A stretch of DNA of 12,490 bases from the NCBI GenBank assembly GCA_015068175.1, contig SVLA01000049.1:1-12490 (forward strand), given 5' to 3'. This document shows positions 12,408 to 12,490 of this stretch, piece by piece (within the stretch, counting starts at the first letter, position 1; the number at the start of each line of letters is the position of its first letter). The notes under the pieces were generated by a model. That model was not told the DNA's origin. It searched no databases and was given only the letters and a program-made list of their open reading frames with translations. Made by a program: the position numbers and the translations under genes. This DNA comes from Oscillospiraceae bacterium. GTDB taxonomy: Bacteria > Bacillota_A > Clostridia > Oscillospirales > Oscillospiraceae.

Positions 12408-12436
12408 TTGACAAAAGGGGATAGAGGTGCTAATAT
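12408..12436 (+). promoter_or_regulatory. Very strong promoter at the window end, probably of an rRNA operon
   Basis: A perfect TTGACA (12408-12413), a 17-base spacer and TAATAT (12431-12436) preceded by TGC. A run of A (12388-12401) just upstream looks like an UP element. The strength, the A-tract and the style of the leader resemble rrn promoters of Ruminococcaceae, but no rRNA is inside the window, so the target is inferred. Confidence 0.8.
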
Positions 12437-12442
12437 ATGCAA

Positions 12443-12490
12443 GCTGTCCGGGAGGGCGGCGCTCAAAGAGAAAAACGCGAAGAAATTTGC
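12443..12490 (+). other. Structured leader downstream of the strong promoter
   Basis: The predicted transcript begins with a hairpin, GCTGTCC (12443-12449) pairing with GGGCGGC (12454-12460) around GGGA and including two G-T pairs, followed by a purine-rich A-heavy tail to the window end. No start codon with a ribosome site is seen. This fits an rRNA operon leader with possible further promoters to the right. Confidence 0.5.

Overview
The window looks like chromosome of an endospore-forming, anaerobic Clostridia member, most likely of the Oscillospiraceae/Ruminococcaceae group of gut Firmicutes. The reasons are GC-rich codon use with strong AGGAGG-type ribosome sites and extended -10 (TGn) SigA promoters, a dipicolinate synthase pair with a SigK-like promoter, HPr kinase, a DUF4364 protein, a zinc-ribbon L28, long-form HPF and an SdpRI pair. 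No phage, transposase, CRISPR array or tRNA was seen. This is a mostly core region with one clearly accessory gene. The placement is inference from gene content; no database search was possible.

Layout. 1-841 (-) is the N-terminal part of a GH36 alpha-galactosidase that runs off the left edge. It faces away from a GH13 oligo-1,6-glucosidase-like enzyme (963-2624, +), and the two share a short divergent promoter region. 2685-4093 (+) is thyA-dfrA, the dTMP/folate cycle pair, with a GC-rich hairpin repeat between the genes and a strong terminator after them. 4131-4274 holds no gene, only a degenerate interspersed-repeat-like stretch. 4275-5181 (-) is an sdpR-sdpI operon with a near-consensus promoter and a perfect 12-bp inverted-repeat operator. 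5309-5929 (-) encodes a membrane bacterial-PH-domain protein, and 6035-6223 (-) is rpmB. Both have their own promoter and terminator.

6408-9679 (+) is hprK, an RluA-type pseudouridine synthase gene and then a TIR-domain protein fused to eleven 23-residue BspA-type leucine-rich repeats. The three are tightly spaced behind one promoter. This TIR-LRR protein is the most unusual item in the window: an intracellular protein with a TIR domain that keeps the candidate NADase glutamate and has a ligand-binding-like repeat scaffold. 9739-11065 (-) is dpaA-dpaB (dipicolinate for spores), convergent with the TIR-LRR gene. Its SigK-like promoter lies back to back with the vegetative promoter of a DUF4364 gene (11164-11706, +). 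11799-12335 (+) is the long-form hibernation factor gene hpf with a strong terminator. The window closes with a very strong promoter and structured leader (12408-12490) that probably opens an rRNA operon, inferred from its style.

Functionally the region mixes sugar use and its control (alpha-galactosidase, alpha-1,6-glucosidase, HPr kinase), DNA precursor synthesis (ThyA, DHFR), ribosome parts and their hibernation (L28, RluA, HPF), sporulation (DpaAB) and envelope or immunity functions (SdpRI, PH-domain protein, TIR-LRR).
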